DNA from: Candidatus Caldilinea saccharophila
Lineage (GTDB): Bacteria; Chloroflexota; Anaerolineae; Caldilineales; Caldilineaceae
Direction: 5' to 3'
NCBI GenBank assembly: GCA_016710365.1
Contig: JADJVW010000001.1
Span: 62,001 to 126,000 of the forward strand
DNA length: 64,000 bases
The notes beneath the pieces are model-generated. The model saw nothing but the letters and a program-made list of their open reading frames with translations. It was not told the DNA's origin and did not search any database. Of this stretch, positions 63,338 to 64,000 are shown piece by piece (positions within the stretch are counted from its first letter, which is position 1; each line of letters starts with the position of its first letter). Position numbers and translations under genes: made by a program.

Positions 63338-64000
63338 ATGACCACATCAACTTCTGGACTTGGACCAGGCGCCTTTCCTTCGCAACCGGCGCGCACTTTC
63401 GAGGAAGCACAGGCGCGCATTGCAACGGTGCAAGCGCTTGACAATGACACAATCCGTCCTGGCAGTGGCACGCACTTTTGTTCACAGGGGAGAAAAGCCG
63501 AGCACGCGATTGTCTTCTACCACGGCTACACCAACGCTCCGCCGCAATATGACCGGCTGGGCGAAGAGCTGTTCCAGCGTGGCTACAACGTGTTGACGCC
63601 GCGCATTCCCTATCACGGGGTGAGCGATCCGCTGACGGATGAACAGGGAAAATTGACGAGTGAAGATTTGGTGAAGACCATCCAGGAGAGCGTCGATATT
63701 GCGCAAGGGCTGGGCGACCACGTCACCGTCTGCGGCATTTCCTGCGGCGGCGTGATGACATTGTGGGCCGCTCAATATCGCTCCGACGTGGATCTGGCGT
63801 TGTGCATTGCACCGTCGGCGGGGTTGCCCTTTGTGCCGATGTGGATCAGCTCAGTTTTTCGGAATGTCGCTCCCAGCATGAAGAATCGATACATCTGGTG
63901 GGATCCGCGGGTGAAAGCGGAGATCGTTGGCCCGCCTTACGCCTACCCGCGCTTCAGCACGCACGCCCTGGCGCAGATTTTCCGGCTGGCAAGACTTGTC
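63338..64000 (+). CDS. Alpha/beta hydrolase, C-terminus outside window
   Basis: At least 221 residues, open to the window end. AIVFYHGYTNAPPQYDRLGE holds the oxyanion loop, VTVCGISCGGVMTLWAAQ the nucleophile elbow (Ser in GISCG), and LTPRIPYHGVSDPL fits the carboxylesterase/lipase group. The acid and His residues would lie beyond the edge. It is divergent from the phasin-like gene over about 266 nt, which holds both promoters and no other gene. Confidence 0.85.
   Translation, partial: MTTSTSGLGPGAFPSQPARTFEEAQARIATVQALDNDTIRPGSGTHFCSQGRKAEHAIVFYHGYTNAPPQYDRLGEELFQRGYNVLTPRIPYHGVSDPLTDEQGKLTSEDLVKTIQESVDIAQGLGDHVTVCGISCGGVMTLWAAQYRSDVDLALCIAPSAGLPFVPMWISSVFRNVAPSMKNRYIWWDPRVKAEIVGPPYAYPRFSTHALAQIFRLARLV

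Overview
The window looks like a chromosomal segment of a Chloroflexota bacterium (Anaerolineae/Caldilineae-like), inferred from high GC, a tight-adherence (Tad) pilus operon carrying a TPR/beta-propeller protein, paired URO-D-family proteins beside a sugar ABC transporter, a very large multicopper oxidase, and many intergenic inverted-repeat elements. This placement rests on gene content only. No rRNA, tRNA, transposase or CRISPR array was seen.

Region 1 (1-14659) is a type III CRISPR-Cas locus of the III-D2/III-Dv kind. One minus-strand operon encodes, in transcription order: a CARF-HEPN ribonuclease; Cas10 with an intact GGDD cyclase motif but no HD domain; a 796-aa Cas7-like/Csx10(Cas5)-like protein with a helical tail; a double-Cas7 protein; Csx19; a 788-aa RAMP with an N-terminal cold-shock-like domain; a HEPN-like protein; and a second paralogous RAMP cut off by the window edge. 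Upstream lie a CARF protein with a LuxR-type HTH and, divergently, a P-loop NTPase with two Csx3-like domains. Together they suggest a complete cyclic-oligoadenylate circuit: synthase, effector RNase, candidate ring nuclease, and candidate transcriptional sensor. No array, cas1, cas2 or cas6 is present.

Region 2 (15-24 kb) is a sugar-uptake and catabolism cluster: URO-D-like protein, arabinose-type binding lipoprotein, ATPase, permease, aldose-epimerase-like protein and a second URO-D-like protein. It is separated by tandem arrays with 92-, 146- and 39-bp periods. Region 3 (24-37.5 kb) has a copper P-type ATPase with a fused extracytoplasmic tail, a convergent ~1800-aa multicopper oxidase, two response regulators (one interrupted by an in-frame stop) and a NarX-like histidine kinase. 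Region 4 (37.7-40 kb) has a nuclease-associated-looking protein with a PcrA-like C-terminal module and an amidohydrolase.

Region 5 (40-51.2 kb) is a full Tad pilus operon on the minus strand, from flp pilin through tadE, cpaB, tadZ, tadB, tadC, a TPR/propeller protein, cpaF, tadE, a TadG-like protein and prepilin peptidase to a DUF192 protein. Region 6 (51.7-64 kb) holds a polytopic membrane protein, RecJ, a methyltransferase, a YprB-like exonuclease with TPRs, and a series of metabolic genes: SCP2, iron alcohol dehydrogenase, enolase-superfamily dehydratase, AhpD-like protein, YbjN-like protein, lipases and a phasin-like protein.

An important caveat is that at least ten genes (cas10, CARF-HTH, epimerase, prepilin peptidase, tadG-like, tadE, tadC, recJ, methyltransferase, yprB-like) are split by small indels, several at G runs, although the protein sequence continues cleanly in another frame. 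I read most of these as sequencing or assembly errors and annotate each as one gene.
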